Shown here in pieces: positions 1 to 6,891 of a DNA stretch of 9,061 nt (within the stretch, counting starts at the first letter, position 1; the number at the start of each line of letters is the position of its first letter). The translations under genes were made by a program, and so were the position numbers. The stretch comes from Candidatus Cloacimonadota bacterium. Its GTDB lineage: Bacteria; Cloacimonadota; Cloacimonadia; Cloacimonadales; TCS61. The notes beneath the pieces were generated by a model, which saw only the letters and a list, made by a program, of their open reading frames with translations, did no database searches and was not told where the DNA came from. The stretch is from positions 1 through 9,061 of the forward strand of contig JAMOPB010000362.1 of the NCBI GenBank assembly GCA_027064945.1, read 5' to 3'.

Positions 1-1824
1 TTCTCCCTTATACATTGCATCAAACATCTCGGTAACTGTAAATCCCACCTTGTTATCTAATTTACAATTCCACGCTTTTTCAAATTTGGTTTGAGCTTTT
101 GGATCAGTAACTTTTTGATATCCGGGATACACATTGGGAAGTCCGCCCATATCACACGCACCTTGCACATTTGATTGACCACGAAGCGGATTAACCCCGC
201 CACCTTCTACACCAATATTCCCACAAATCATTTGAAGATTTGCTATTGTCCAAACATTATCACTTCCTGTTGTATGTTGAGTAATTCCCATTGCATAGAA
301 TAGTGATGCAACTTTTGCTTTCCCAAACAATTCAGCTATTTGGCGCAAAGTTTGTGCAGGAACTCCGGAAATTTTTTCAATCTTTTCCGGTTCATATTTA
401 TCTTGCATTATCTCAGCTTTGAACTCATCAAATCCTTCTAAGCGAGTTTGGATATATTCCTTATCTTCCCAACCATTTTTAAGAATTTCATGCATAATAC
501 AATTCAATACGGCAACATCAGTTCCGGGACGATGAGCAGCATAAATTTCAGCATAATCTGCCATCACAATTTTCTTTGGATCAAGAACAATTAATTTGGT
601 GGAACCATTTCTGATTGCTTGTTTAATATGATAAGATATCACCGGATGAGCAGCAGATGTATCGGATCCAATTATCATAATCACATCAGCTTTTTTAATC
701 CCGGTAATATCATTTGTCATAGCACCACTACCTAATGAAGCAGCCAGCCCGGCTACTGTAGCGCTATGTCACAATCGGGCACAATGATCAACATTATTTG
801 TGCCTACCTCCCTTCGCATAAATTTCTGGAAAAGATAATTTTCTTCATTTGTAACTTTTGCAGATGTCAAACCGGCAATTGCATCACTTCCGAATTGATC
901 TTTAATCTTAGAAAATTTATCTGCTATTAATGATATTGCTTCATCCCAACCAGCTTCTCTAAATTTCCCATTTTCTTTAATTAAAGGTGTTGTAATTCTT
1001 CTTTCGTCTTGGATAAAATCGAACCCAAAACGACCTTTTACACAAAGCATCCCGTTATTTGTAGGGGAATCTTCCACACCCTCGATTTTAATAATCTCAT
1101 TCTTTTTACGATCTACCAAGATATTCTGCTTGCAACCTACACCACAATAGGAACATACAGTTTCTACTTTTTCTAATTCCCAAGATCTACTCTTCCCGAT
1201 AGCTCTTTTATCAATGATGCAACCGACAGGACAAAGTTGCATACATTCTCCACATTGCACACAAGAAGAAGAGCCCATTGGAAGATCCATATCAAAAACT
1301 ATCTTCGTACCAAATCCTCTATTTCCAATATTTATTACTTCATTTACAACTGTATTATTACATCCAGCAGCACATCTTCCACAATTAATGCACTTCGAAC
1401 GATCTACAACAATAAATTCACTTGAGTCATCAATTTCATATCTATCATCATAAAGTTGGAAGCTAGCACGCTCGATTCCTAAGTAATAAGCTGCATCTTG
1501 CAACTCACAGTTACCATTTTGTTCACATGACATACAATCATGTCTTCCTGAGGAAAGAGAAAAATCAACCACATTCCTTTGTGCATTTAAAACTTTCTTT
1601 GAATTTGTTGTAACTCTCATTCCATCGGTTACAGGAAGATTACAAGATGTTTTTAACCCATTCATTCCTTCAATTTCAACAACACAAGCTCTGCATTTTG
1701 CAGCTTGACCTGTTTTCTCATGATAACATAGATGAGGAATATAAATTCCATTTCTTAAAGCCAATTGCAAAACAGTTTCTCCGGGATTTGCCTCAAAAGC
1801 TTTCCCATTTAGATAGACTTCCAT
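1..1824 (-). CDS. fdhA: Selenocysteine-containing formate dehydrogenase alpha subunit, NuoG-like N-terminus (3' end outside window)
   Basis: This is a Mo/W-bis-MGD formate dehydrogenase catalytic subunit (formate to CO2), probably cytoplasmic and NAD(P)- or hydrogenase-linked. Numbering starts at the ATG at 1824. The N-terminus has a plant-type [2Fe-2S] site (C33, C44, C47, C61), a His/Cys cluster site (H95, C97, C100, C106) and two [4Fe-4S] sites (C145/148/151/155 and C188/191/194/198). The catalytic domain has its own [4Fe-4S] site (C224, C227, C231, C261) with K263. Codon 352 is TGA (771-769) within the motif DHCARL-U-HSATVAGL, where FdhF-type enzymes carry Sec followed by His. The frame stays open for 256 more codons to the window edge and includes NPLRGQSNVQGACDMG with the conserved active-site Arg (R548). 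Family members are near 890-900 residues, so about 280 are missing. GGAGG at 1837-1833 lies 8 nt before the ATG at 1824, so that start is preferred over the in-frame ATG at 1839. It follows hydA in the same orientation after a terminator. Confidence 0.93.
718..771 (-). promoter_or_regulatory. Bacterial SECIS element directing Sec insertion in fdhA
   Basis: The mRNA just after the UGA (771-769) folds into a long hairpin. A 12-bp lower stem pairs 768-757 (CAUAGCGCUACU) with 729-718 (AGUGGUGCUAUG), including two G-U pairs. An upper 6-bp stem pairs 756-751 (GUAGCC) with 745-740 (GGCUGC). The apical loop is GGGCU (750-746), and 10 nt (739-730) bulge on the 3' side. The loop begins 18 nt after the UGA, the same spacing as the GGUCU loop of the Escherichia coli fdhF SECIS as I recall it. 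Loop guanines are the SelB recognition feature. The pairing is visible in the sequence; SelB binding is inferred. Confidence 0.82.
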
Positions 1825-1942
1825 GTAGCTATCCTCCATTTATCTTCAAAAAATTACAAAGACTGATGATTTTTTGTATATTGCAAAAGCACGAGAAATG
1901 CTATTGCGTGTCAATCTCATTCGATAAAAAATTTAACTGATT

Positions 1943-1961
1943 CTTTTTCCTTAAGAAAAAG
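1943..1961. repeat. Inverted repeat upstream of fdhA
   Basis: Perfect 7-bp arms (CTTTTTC at 1943-1949, GAAAAAG at 1955-1961) flank a 5-nt loop. It lies in the leader region between the hydA terminator and fdhA. There is no T-run, so it is not a terminator on its own. It could be an operator or a leader hairpin; no function can be assigned. Confidence 0.35.
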
Positions 1962-1994
1962 CAGATCTTATTTTTTTTTGTGAATTGGTTATAT

Positions 1995-2035
1995 AAAAAA
2001 AATAACCCTCTCCTTTGCAAGAAAAAAGAGGGTTA
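1995..2035 (-). terminator. Rho-independent terminator after hydA
   Basis: On the minus strand, 2035-2027 (TAACCCTCT) pairs perfectly over 9 bp with 2011-2003 (AGAGGGTTA). Eight T residues (2002-1995) follow immediately. It begins 18 nt after the hydA stop codon. It separates the hydrogenase operon from fdhA, so fdhA needs its own promoter or read-through. Confidence 0.88.
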
Positions 2036-2052
2036 ATATTATTTTATTTTTC

Positions 2053-3843
2053 TTAATGCTTATGAGTTGTGGCTCTAACTGCTTCACCTGTAACTTTACT
2101 TCTTTCGAAATAGTTAGTGTGCAATAATTTATGAGCTTTCTCTGAATTTGGTTCTCCCAAGAAATCTTTGTAGCAAGCCATAACTTGATCATTATGGTGA
2201 GAACAACGGATTGCAAGATTTGCATCTTCTTTATAAAGACTTAATCCTCTACGTGCGCGATCTGCAATAGTAGAGCCATAAGGCTGTCCGCCACCGCCAA
2301 CACATCCGCCAGGACATCCCATCACTTCAATAAAGTGATATTCTTTTTCTCCTGATTCCACTTTTTCCATCAACTTTCTAGCATTACCCAGTCCATGAGC
2401 TACAGCTACATTTACAGGTAATTCTTTCACTCCTAAAGCTTTGCTGTATTTTTCACAAAGAGGAATAATAAGAGAAGCCTCTTTGATTCCATCCATACCA
2501 CGAACAGCTTCAATATTCACATCCGGCATATCAACACCGGCAAGAACTGCATAAGCTGTACGAATAGCTGCTTCCATCACACCACCTGTAGCACCAAAAA
2601 TTGTTCCGGCTCCACTATAAAGTCCCATTAAATCATCAGCTTTTCCTTCAGGAAGATTTTTAAAATCAATTCCGGCTTCTTTGATCATCTTCACAAACTC
2701 ACGAGTTGTGATGGAATAATCAACATCTTGATAACCTGAATCTCTCATCTCAGGACGATTAGCTTCAAATTTCTTAGCAGTACACGGCATTACGGAAACC
2801 GAGCATATTTTTGCAGGATCAATACCTTCTTTTTCTGCGAAATATGTTTTCACCAAAGTACCAAACATTTGTTGAGGTGATTTACAAGTGGAAACATTTT
2901 TAGCAAGATTTGGGAAATATGTTTCACTGAACTTAACCCAACCAGGAGAACAAGAAGTAATAAGAGGTAACACACCTCCTGTTGCGATTCTGTTTATTAG
3001 CTCTGTTCCCTCTTCCATAATTGTAAGGTCAGCAGAGAAGTTTGTATCAAATACACGATCAAAACCAAGTTGACGAAGGGCTGTGTACATCTTGCCAACT
3101 GTTACTTCACCCGGATTCATTCCAAATTCTTCTCCCAAAGTAGCACGAATAGCAGGAGCTTCCTGAACTACTACATATTTATCCTTATCTAATAATGCAT
3201 CCCATATATGTTCAATATCACTTTTCTCACGTAAAGCTCCAACCGGACAATAAACTGTACATTGACCACAATTTACACAAGGACTATCAGCCATTCCTCG
3301 ATCAAATGGAGTAGTAATTGTTCCTTCAAATCCACGACCATTAATAGTAAGAGCGTGAACTGTTTGAATTTCCTGGCACACAGTAAGGCAACGACCACAA
3401 GAGATACACTTGTTAGGATCACGAACAATTGAGAAACTTTTTAAATCGAGTGGTTTTTTCACTAAAACTTTCTCAATGCGTTTATCATCCACACCTAATA
3501 AATAAGCTAGATCTTGCAATTCACATTTGTTATTTTGTTCACAAGTAGGACATGTAACCTCATGATCAGCGAGAATCATTTCTACTAAAGTTTTACGCAT
3601 CTCACGCAATTTCATACTGTTTGTAACTACTTGCATACCTTCCCATACAGGAGTGGCACACGCACGTTTTGTTCCTTTCATTCCTTCGATTTCCACAACA
3701 CAAACACCACAGTTTGCAGAAGGAGTTAAATCCTTATGATAGCATAAGGTTGGGATTTTACGCCCTGCTTTTTTGGCTGCATTCAAAATAGAGGTACCTG
3801 CTGGCACTTCCACTTCAACATTATCAACCATTAACTTAATCAT
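2053..3843 (-). CDS. hydA: [FeFe] hydrogenase catalytic subunit HydA (NAD-linked, NuoG-like N-terminus)
   Basis: Catalytic subunit interconverting 2 H+ + 2 e- and H2 at the H-cluster, 596 residues from the ATG at 3843. In order: plant-type [2Fe-2S] (C34, C45, C48, C62); NuoG-like His-Cys cluster (H94, C98, C101, C107); two [4Fe-4S] motifs (C146/149/152/156 and C189/192/195/199). The H-domain motifs are TSCSPGW (296-302), MPCTAKKFE (352-360) and EVMGCPGGCVGGGGQP (506-521). It then has the usual C-terminal tail ending in LLHTNYFER. Motif L1 has Ser where many monomeric enzymes have a second Cys. No extra C-terminal [2Fe-2S] domain is present, unlike the longer Thermotoga-type HydA. An in-frame ATG at 3870 and a GTG at 3852 also exist; GGAGG at 3861-3857 lies inside the longer frame, which argues against 3870, while the 3843/3852 choice is open. 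Stop is TAA. It is the last gene of the operon. The maturases HydE, HydF and HydG are not in this window. Confidence 0.95.
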   Translation of the reverse strand: MIKLMVDNVEVEVPAGTSILNAAKKAGRKIPTLCYHKDLTPSANCGVCVVEIEGMKGTKRACATPVWEGMQVVTNSMKLREMRKTLVEMILADHEVTCPTCEQNNKCELQDLAYLLGVDDKRIEKVLVKKPLDLKSFSIVRDPNKCISCGRCLTVCQEIQTVHALTINGRGFEGTITTPFDRGMADSPCVNCGQCTVYCPVGALREKSDIEHIWDALLDKDKYVVVQEAPAIRATLGEEFGMNPGEVTVGKMYTALRQLGFDRVFDTNFSADLTIMEEGTELINRIATGGVLPLITSCSPGWVKFSETYFPNLAKNVSTCKSPQQMFGTLVKTYFAEKEGIDPAKICSVSVMPCTAKKFEANRPEMRDSGYQDVDYSITTREFVKMIKEAGIDFKNLPEGKADDLMGLYSGAGTIFGATGGVMEAAIRTAYAVLAGVDMPDVNIEAVRGMDGIKEASLIIPLCEKYSKALGVKELPVNVAVAHGLGNARKLMEKVESGEKEYHFIEVMGCPGGCVGGGGQPYGSTIADRARRGLSLYKEDANLAIRCSHHNDQVMACYKDFLGEPNSEKAHKLLHTNYFERSKVTGEAVRATTHKH

Positions 3844-3880
3844 ATTCTCCACTTTTCCTCCATTATTCATTATTTATTTT

Positions 3881-5440
3881 TTATTTCATTTTTGCTAAAA
3901 AATCTTCGCGGAAGTTCTCTATTGCACTTTTTACCGGCATAATTAGAGATTGTCCTAATGGACAGAACGAGGTATCTTTCATAACACTTGCAATTTCAAT
4001 CATTTGTTCTAGATCTTCTTCTTTCCCTTCACCTTTTCTAATTGAAGTAATTAATTTATAAAGAATTTCATTACCACGTGAACAAGGTGAACATTTCCCG
4101 CAAGATTCATGGCGGAAGAAACGAATTACGCTCCAAAGCATATCTACCATATCCACTTTTTCGTTCATTACTAAAATAGCACCTGAACCTAAAACAGCAG
4201 CATAATCTTGAAGTGAATTATAATCCATTTTCACATCTAATAATTTATCTGACAAAAATACTCCGGCTGCGCCGCCTACCAAAGCTCCCTTAAATTTCTT
4301 ATCATCCTTCATACCGCCACTATATTGGTCAATAATTGTACGAAGAGGAGTTCCCATATCTACTTCACATAAGCCCGGGAAATTTACATCACCCATCATA
4401 GTATAAACTTTTGTACCGCTGCAACCTTCCACGCCGTGTTCTGCAAACCAAGAAGCGCCATTTTTTATAATAGATGGAACATTTGCAATAGTTTCGACAT
4501 TGTTTACTACAGTAGGAAGTTTCCACGCACCTTGCACGCCCGGGAACGGTGGCTTATTTCTTGGTTCTCCGCGATTTCCTTCCATAGATTCGATTAATGC
4601 AGTTTCTTCACCACAAACATAAGCACCTGCACCGATTTTAATCATAATATCAAGATCAAAACCGCTTCCAAAAATATTCTTTCCTAAGATGCCATATTCT
4701 TTAGCTTGTGCAATCGCTTTTTCCAAACGTTGAATACAAAGCTTATATTCTCCACGAATATAGATGTAAGCTTTTGTAGCACCAACAGCATAACTGCCAA
4801 TCATCAAACCTTCTAATAATAAATGAGGATCACCCTCCATTATTAATCTATCTTTAAAAGTACCGGGTTCACCTTCATCTGCATTAATTACAAACAATTT
4901 TTGTGGAGCATCAATAGGAGCTGTAAAACTCCATTTTAAACCGGTTGGGAAACCAGCGCCACCACGTCCTCTTAATCCGGAAGCTTTTACTTCTGATATA
5001 ATTTTGTCAGAATCCATAGAGATTAAAGCTTTTTCCCAAGCTTCATATCCCCCGATTCCAATATATTCTTCTATATTTTCAGGATCAATCTTACCTGAAT
5101 TTTTTAATACGATACGACGTTTATAATTAAAATCATATTTTCTCAATAGGTTTGTATTTAATATTAAACGGCTAACTTTACGTCCTTTAAGGAAATGTTC
5201 TTCAACTATTTCGGCTATATCTTCTTCCTTGATATTAGCATAAGTAGTTTGTTCAGGATAAATCATCATACTAACGCCTGTTCCGAAGTAGCCAAATGAA
5301 CCTGTTTCCAAAATATTTATTTCATCACTTAGATTGTGCTTATCAAGTTCTTCACGAAGTTTTGCTTCGATCTCTTTTACACCTGCCGCTAATGATGAAT
5401 CGTCAACGCCTATTAAAATGTGACTGCGGTAAAATTTCAT
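3881..5440 (-). CDS. hydB: NAD-linked hydrogenase subunit HydB (NuoF-like FMN diaphorase), lacking C-terminal ferredoxin domain
   Basis: FMN- and NAD(H)-binding electron-entry subunit of the hydrogenase, 519 residues. Residues 1-95 form a thioredoxin-like domain that normally holds [2Fe-2S]; here the cluster region reads GVDDSSLAAG and ETGSFGYFGTG, with no cysteine. Residues 125-440 are the NuoF core: GLRGRGGAGFPTGLKW (155-170), INADEGEPGTFKDR (185-198) and GAGAYVCGEETALIESMEGN (270-289). The N3-type [4Fe-4S] cluster is C447, C450, C453 and C493. The protein stops at about residue 519, straight after the NuoF domain. Bifurcating HydB subunits usually run past 600 residues with a C-terminal 2x[4Fe-4S] ferredoxin domain, which is absent here with no sign of a broken gene. 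AAGGAGG sits 6 nt before the ATG, inside the last codons of hydC, and only one base separates the hydC stop from this start, so translation is probably coupled. Confidence 0.94.
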   Translation of the reverse strand: MKFYRSHILIGVDDSSLAAGVKEIEAKLREELDKHNLSDEINILETGSFGYFGTGVSMMIYPEQTTYANIKEEDIAEIVEEHFLKGRKVSRLILNTNLLRKYDFNYKRRIVLKNSGKIDPENIEEYIGIGGYEAWEKALISMDSDKIISEVKASGLRGRGGAGFPTGLKWSFTAPIDAPQKLFVINADEGEPGTFKDRLIMEGDPHLLLEGLMIGSYAVGATKAYIYIRGEYKLCIQRLEKAIAQAKEYGILGKNIFGSGFDLDIMIKIGAGAYVCGEETALIESMEGNRGEPRNKPPFPGVQGAWKLPTVVNNVETIANVPSIIKNGASWFAEHGVEGCSGTKVYTMMGDVNFPGLCEVDMGTPLRTIIDQYSGGMKDDKKFKGALVGGAAGVFLSDKLLDVKMDYNSLQDYAAVLGSGAILVMNEKVDMVDMLWSVIRFFRHESCGKCSPCSRGNEILYKLITSIRKGEGKEEDLEQMIEIASVMKDTSFCPLGQSLIMPVKSAIENFREDFLAKMK

Positions 5441-5441
5441 T

Positions 5442-5894
5442 TTAAGCCTCCTTGATTTTTTTGATGATCTCTTCTACTTTTGTGTCTGTTAGATTACCAT
5501 ACACATCTTCGTTAATCATCATCACAGGAGCATTACCGCATACGCCAAGGCACGCACAAAGCTCTAAAGTAAATAGTCCGTCAGGAGTTGTTTCTCCTAC
5601 TTTCACATCAAGGACATCACGTAATTTTCTTAGAACTTTTTCAGATCCTTTTAAGAAGCAAGGAGGTGATTCGCAAAGTCTAATTACATTTTTGCCACGT
5701 GGTTTTGTACTAAACATTGTATAAAAAGTAAGAACTCCATAAATATGTGCTCTTGGGATTTTGAGATATTCGCTTACAGCAGTAACTGCATCTTCAGAAA
5801 CATATTGCTGAGGATGATTATCTTGAATTTCATGCAGAATATAAATCAAGTTTTCTTTTTCCGGAGAATATTTCTCGAAAATTTTCTCGTACAT
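5442..5894 (-). CDS. hydC: NAD-linked hydrogenase subunit HydC (NuoE-like [2Fe-2S] protein)
   Basis: Thioredoxin-fold [2Fe-2S] subunit that relays electrons next to the FMN of HydB, 150 residues, a typical NuoE/HydC length. The N-terminal helical part (about 1-60) contains the family sequence PRAHIYGVLTFYTMF. The cluster ligands are intact: C74 and C79 (CESPPC) and C115 and C119 (CLGVC), the C-x4-C ... C-x3-C pattern of NuoE; C113 is an extra nearby cysteine. The sequence GETTPDGLFTLELCACLGVC is characteristic of the family. AAGGAG lies 5 nt before the ATG. It is the second gene of the operon, 24 nt after the small upstream subunit and one base before hydB. It is the only thioredoxin-like subunit of this operon that still has its cluster cysteines. 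Confidence 0.95.
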   Translation of the reverse strand: MYEKIFEKYSPEKENLIYILHEIQDNHPQQYVSEDAVTAVSEYLKIPRAHIYGVLTFYTMFSTKPRGKNVIRLCESPPCFLKGSEKVLRKLRDVLDVKVGETTPDGLFTLELCACLGVCGNAPVMMINEDVYGNLTDTKVEEIIKKIKEA

Positions 5895-5918
5895 AGGTAC
5901 TCCTTATTATTTTTTGAA

Positions 5919-6281
5919 TTAACTTTGTGCTACAACATAATCGCTGACAATCTTGCCATTAACTACGTGCTCAGCTACTACTTTACGTGCTTTTTCAGCT
6001 GTCATATTGCCATAAGTAATTGTTGGCTTGTCATCTTCGATAATATCAACCACAGGCTCCATTGAGGATAATCCCTTTTCTCCTGTTTGCGTAACAATTA
6101 CGTCGGTAAGATTTCTTTTAGCAATCTCATCCATCAAAGCTTTCATCACTTCCCTTGCACCTGTAGCAATTCCGGAAGTACCCATCCCAACTACGATCTT
6201 GATTCTTGTATTCGAAGAGCGTAATTTCATTTCCTGCTGAGCTTTTTCTCGAATCTTCTTTAAATCTGCCAGAGTCTTCAT
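5919..6281 (-). CDS. Small thioredoxin-like (ferredoxin-type) hydrogenase operon protein, cysteine-free
   Basis: This 120-residue protein belongs to the thioredoxin-like [2Fe-2S] ferredoxin family commonly encoded first in NAD-linked hydrogenase operons. The N-terminal 25 residues are a charged helix (MKTLADLKKIREKAQQEM). The body carries family blocks IKIVVGMGTSGIATGAREVM (28-47), VIVTQTGEKGLSSMEPVVDI and the tail AEHVVNGKIVSDYVV. In cluster-binding members, cysteines occur in the GTCGIA and TGCIGLC-like positions. Here they are Ser, Glu and Ser, and the whole protein contains no Cys, so it cannot bind the usual [2Fe-2S] cluster. It may be a structural or regulatory subunit. The start has GGAGG 7 nt upstream. 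It is the first gene of the operon, about 24 nt before hydC. Family assignment is from motif recognition; the role is inferred. Confidence 0.88.
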   Translation of the reverse strand: MKTLADLKKIREKAQQEMKLRSSNTRIKIVVGMGTSGIATGAREVMKALMDEIAKRNLTDVIVTQTGEKGLSSMEPVVDIIEDDKPTITYGNMTAEKARKVVAEHVVNGKIVSDYVVAQS

Positions 6282-6332
6282 ATTCTTTCCTCCATTCTTT
6301 TATTATAATCTCAAAATCTTTCCTTATTCTCT

Positions 6333-6352
6333 GCAAATGCAATTGCATTCGC
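6333..6352. promoter_or_regulatory. Palindrome in the hydrogenase operon leader (candidate operator)
   Basis: A 14-bp perfect palindrome, AATGCAATTGCATT (6336-6349), extends to 20 bp (6333-6352) with one mismatched pair. It lies about 52-71 bp upstream of the first hydrogenase gene, between the candidate -10 and the start codon. A related string, AAATGCTATTGC, occurs at 1896-1907 upstream of fdhA, against AAATGCAATTGC here (11 of 12 bases). It could be a regulator binding site or a leader hairpin. No regulator family is recognised. Confidence 0.45.
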
Positions 6353-6364
6353 ATAAGATAAATA

Positions 6365-6394
6365 TGAGAAATAAAAACCGAATCCTATTTCTCA
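6365..6394 (-). promoter_or_regulatory. Leader hairpin at the predicted 5' end of the hydrogenase mRNA
   Basis: Perfect 9-bp arms pair 6394-6386 (TGAGAAATA) with 6373-6365 (TATTTCTCA) around a 12-nt loop. If the -10 at 6406-6401 is real, transcription starts close to 6394, so the hairpin would form right at the mRNA 5' end, where such structures can stabilise transcripts. Pairing is visible; function is inferred. Confidence 0.4.
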
Positions 6395-6400
6395 CGGCAC

Positions 6401-6409
6401 ATTATATCA
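6401..6409 (-). promoter_or_regulatory. Candidate extended -10 promoter for the hydrogenase operon
   Basis: The minus strand reads TG-A-TATAAT (6409-6401), a perfect extended -10 element, with no good -35 at 16-18 nt. It predicts a start near 6394 and a leader of about 113 nt. An alternative, TTGACG (6480-6475) with ATAAAG (6457-6452) at 17-nt spacing, is weaker. Because the region is AT-rich, chance matches are possible. Confidence 0.42.
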
Positions 6410-6694
6410 ATTTATACAATATCTATTTTACATATTTAGTTTCATTATGTCCTTTATCGACAAAACTAATTTAGCGTCAAGCAAAAAAAGGTAAAGATTT
6501 CATTGAAGATAATTGCCAAGAGATATACTGCAACTCATTCTCAGATAGAGGCTTAAATAATTAATTGCGTTTGATAAATCTTCAATAATCTTTTCCTTAG
6601 AGCAAATGGTTGGATTGCTTTATTTTCTAAGAAGTTAGAAGAATCGTGCTATAAGTTATCAATATTTTCCTACAATAAATATTATATCGCTATC

Positions 6695-6720
6695 ATACAA
6701 TTTTAAAATACAATTTTAAA
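6695..6720. repeat. 13-bp tandem direct repeat
   Basis: ATACAATTTTAAA occurs twice back to back (6695-6707 and 6708-6720) and is followed by TAC. It lies in the AT-rich spacer and most likely reflects slippage; no function is evident. Confidence 0.6.
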
Positions 6721-6829
6721 TACTGAAAAAAAATATTATTTTTACTATCTCGGTTATTTCATTTTTCCTTCGCTTCAATTTTTTAGTTATAAATTCTATA
6801 CATTAGATAATATCAGAAAAAATAATTGC

Positions 6830-6865
6830 AAAAAAAAATCGCTCCGCCAGAAACTGACAGAGCGA
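6830..6865 (-). terminator. Strong Rho-independent terminator after the Omp28-like gene
   Basis: On the minus strand, 6865-6854 (TCGCTCTGTCAG) pairs over all 12 positions (two G-U) with 6850-6839 (CTGGCGGAGCGA) around a TTT loop. Nine T residues (6838-6830) follow. It begins 26 nt after the stop codon and ends this transcription unit before the hydrogenase promoter. Confidence 0.93.
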
Positions 6866-6891
6866 AATATAGATATCCTATTTTTACTAAA

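Larger units (their letters stand above)
6282..6891. other. Gene-free AT-rich stretch between the hydrogenase operon and the selenoprotein gene
   Basis: About 610 bp with no convincing coding frame on either strand. It contains the hydrogenase leader (palindrome, hairpin, candidate -10) at its left end, a 13-bp tandem duplication near 6700 and the selenoprotein terminator at its right end. Between roughly 6480 and 6690, and from 6721 to 6829, I see only AT-rich sequence without recognisable structure. Confidence 0.6.

Noticed and set aside
1214..1453. Plus-strand open frames opposite fdhA, hydA, hydC, the small subunit and the Omp28-like gene (for example 1214-1453, 2888-3073, 5452-5724, 6028-6240, 7724-7930, 8555-8791)
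   Set aside because: They lie antisense to well-supported genes, lack recognisable domains and good ribosome-binding sites, and have low-complexity composition typical of reverse-strand frames.
1909..1914. TTGACA (minus strand) upstream of fdhA as a sigma-70 -35 box or part of a sigma-54 site
   Set aside because: No acceptable -10 at 16-18 nt, and the sigma-54 reading fails at the conserved GG and at the GC spacing.
1989..2225. Minus-strand frame overlapping the hydA 3' end, and a similar one at 6127-6354
   Set aside because: Both are out-of-frame shadows of clear genes (hydA and the small thioredoxin-like subunit); the first also runs through the terminator.
6695..6720. Tandem repeat as a CRISPR or iteron array
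   Set aside because: Only two adjacent 13-bp AT-rich units without spacers; most likely slippage.
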